Origin: Paraburkholderia sejongensis
GTDB lineage: Bacteria; Pseudomonadota; Gammaproteobacteria; Burkholderiales; Burkholderiaceae
Direction: 5' to 3'
Assembly (NCBI RefSeq): GCF_020880815.1
Contig: NZ_JAJITD010000001.1
Span: forward strand, 248,001 to 312,000
Length of the DNA: 64,000 nucleotides
In this document: positions 62,953 through 64,000 of the stretch, in pieces
How the letters are laid out: each line of letters starts with the position of its first letter
How positions within the stretch are numbered: position 1 is the first letter of the stretch
Program-made: the position numbers and the translations under genes
The notes under the pieces: generated by a model
What the model was told of the DNA's origin: nothing
Seen by the model: the letters and a program-made list of their open reading frames with translations, nothing else
Database searches by the model: none

Positions 62953-64000
62953 ATGTCGTTGCCGCCTTCGTCTTCGTTGCTCGACGCGCTGCTCGCCGCA
63001 GTTGCGCGGCGTTATCGCGTGCCGGCGCTTGCCGTCGTGTGCGCGCCCGGCGGGGAGAGTAGCGGGCCGAACAGTGGGCCGAACAGTGGGCAGAACAGCG
63101 GGCACCCCAGCGCGGCGACGCTGCTCGCGCTGGCGATCGAACAGGCGCGCGAGGCGATCGCCCGCGGCGAGGCGCCCAACGCGTCGAGCGCACGGCTATT
63201 CACCGGCGCGCTCGCGCGGCTGATCCGCGACGCGCTGCGCGAGAACGGCGGCGATCCGGTGTTTCAGGCGATGCTGCTGCGCCATCGCACGGCGGTGGTG
63301 CGCGAATATGCATCGCTGGCCGCGCACGCGGACCGGGACCGTCGCCGGATTCACGCGAGCATCAATGCGATCGCGCATCCGGCCAAGCAGCAGCGGCTCG
63401 ACGCGGGCGCGCAGCGCGACGCACTGAGCCGGCTGCACGCGCTGGCGTTCGCGCACGCGTGGGCGCAATTCGGCGACGCGCTGCAGGCCGCTGTCGACAC
63501 CCCGGAACTTGCTCGCGACGCCGCGCTCCAGCGCAACCTCGCGCAATTGCTCGGCAGCGCCGAGTTACAGCGTCTGCGACGCCTCGATGCGCTAGCGACG
63601 GATCCGCAGGTGCGCGGCTATCGGGCGCTGTGGGAGCGGCAGGGGCCGCGTCCCGGCAGTTCGGGCGCGCTCGCGCGCGGCGTCAGTGCGAAGCAGCGTG
63701 GCGCCGAGGTGGAGGCGCTGGCGAGCGACGCGCTCGAAACGCTCGCGCGGCGGCTGAACGAAGCGTGCCGGCGGCCGGACGGTGAGCCGCCTTTGGCTTC
63801 GTACCGAGTCGTCAACTCGATGCGCGTGCCGGCGACGATACCGGCCAGCCACGAGCGCGCGAAGACCGAATGGGACGTGGTGCTGTTGCGGCGGACCCGC
63901 GCGCTGACGCCCACCGCGCTTGCGGGTACCGACGCGCAGACATGGGACGTATGCCTGCTGGTCGAAGCGAAAGCATCGGTCGACGCCGCCACCACCGATC
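62953..64000 (+). CDS. unrecognised protein, 5' part (runs off the window)
   Basis: An open frame of 349 codons from the ATG at 62953 to the window end without a stop. The first 60 residues include a four-fold SGPN-type repeat. The rest is mainly helical and Ala/Arg-rich, with motifs such as LFTGALARLIRDALRE, VREYASLAAHADRDRRRIHASINAIAHPAKQQRL and RGYRALWERQGPRPG. A later segment (TEWDVVLLRRTRAL, then WDVCLLVEAKAS) resembles a nuclease-like or PD-(D/E)xK-style sheet with LLVEAKAS, but that is only a suggestion. It is divergent from yihY. I cannot assign a function. Confidence 0.6.
   Translation, partial: MSLPPSSSLLDALLAAVARRYRVPALAVVCAPGGESSGPNSGPNSGQNSGHPSAATLLALAIEQAREAIARGEAPNASSARLFTGALARLIRDALRENGGDPVFQAMLLRHRTAVVREYASLAAHADRDRRRIHASINAIAHPAKQQRLDAGAQRDALSRLHALAFAHAWAQFGDALQAAVDTPELARDAALQRNLAQLLGSAELQRLRRLDALATDPQVRGYRALWERQGPRPGSSGALARGVSAKQRGAEVEALASDALETLARRLNEACRRPDGEPPLASYRVVNSMRVPATIPASHERAKTEWDVVLLRRTRALTPTALAGTDAQTWDVCLLVEAKASVDAATTD
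63061..63108 (+). repeat. 12-bp in-frame repeat in the last gene
   Basis: AGCGGGCCGAAC, AGTGGGCCGAAC, AGTGGGCAGAAC and AGCGGGCACCCC (63061-63108) encode four Ser-Gly-x-x units near the N-terminus. Confidence 0.88.

Overview
The window is GC-rich (roughly 65-70% G+C in coding regions by eye) and reads as the chromosome of a member of the Burkholderiaceae, most likely Paraburkholderia or a close relative. The reasons are the rimP-nusA-infB-rbfA-truB order, the odhA-odhB-lpd operon followed by zapE, a complete Tad/Flp pilus locus followed by a second, long-tailed Hfq, and many conserved Burkholderia-type hypothetical proteins. This rests on gene order and protein character, not on a database search. 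No tRNA, rRNA, CRISPR array, prophage or intact insertion sequence was seen.

Layout. 1-6960: translation and transcription operon rimP-nusA-infB-rbfA-truB, preceded by a sigma70 promoter and an intrinsic terminator in the leader, and closed by a strong bidirectional terminator. 7010-11998 (minus): marR-nodT-emrA-emrB, a tripartite drug-efflux operon with a likely self-controlled promoter. 12344-14173: typA/bipA. 14580-20418: the 2-oxoglutarate dehydrogenase complex (odhA, odhB, lpdA), then zapE and an orphan transposase-like domain protein. 22563-28569 (minus): a DUF2147 protein, a ShlB/FhaC-type outer-membrane transporter and two paralogous Ser/Thr/Gly/Val-rich repetitive lipoproteins. 29226-44462: Tad/Flp pilus locus (flp, cpaA, tadE, cpaB, cpaC, cpaE, cpaF, tadB, tadC, tadD, DUF3613, tadG), an unusual sigma54 activator-like protein, a DUF2968 coiled-coil protein, a small hypothetical protein and a convergent hfq2. 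44843-46639: a tiny secreted peptide, an ECF sigma factor and its anti-sigma. 46789-49937: a vanillyl-alcohol-oxidase-type flavoprotein, a Tat-signal protein and a DUF1571 protein. 50046-59738 (minus): a fatty-acid oxidation cluster tetR-fadE-fabG4-maoC-thiolase-fadD. 60207-64000: an MFS carboxylate-type transporter, a YihY membrane protein and the 5' part of an unrecognised gene.

How the parts work together. The first and third blocks are housekeeping. The Tad block should make one pilus machine: prepilin (flp) and peptidase (cpaA), minor pilins (tadE, tadG), secretin (cpaC) and its periplasmic partners (cpaB, tadD), ATPase (cpaF), localiser (cpaE) and inner-membrane platform (tadB, tadC). 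It is flanked by candidate regulators: a sigma54 activator-like protein whose key loop reads GSFTGA, and Hfq2. The fatty-acid block contains every activity for acyl-CoA activation and one full oxidation cycle, and the gene set resembles mycobacterial htdX-fabG4-fadA2-fadE5.

The least ordinary parts are: the repetitive lipoprotein pair beside the TPS-type transporter and Tad locus; the secreted peptide heading the ECF operon; the array of hairpins at 60004-60110 ending in a minus-strand terminator; and many short tandem repeats (8, 11, 12 and 13 bp units) in linkers and intergenic gaps, above all in the fatty-acid cluster.
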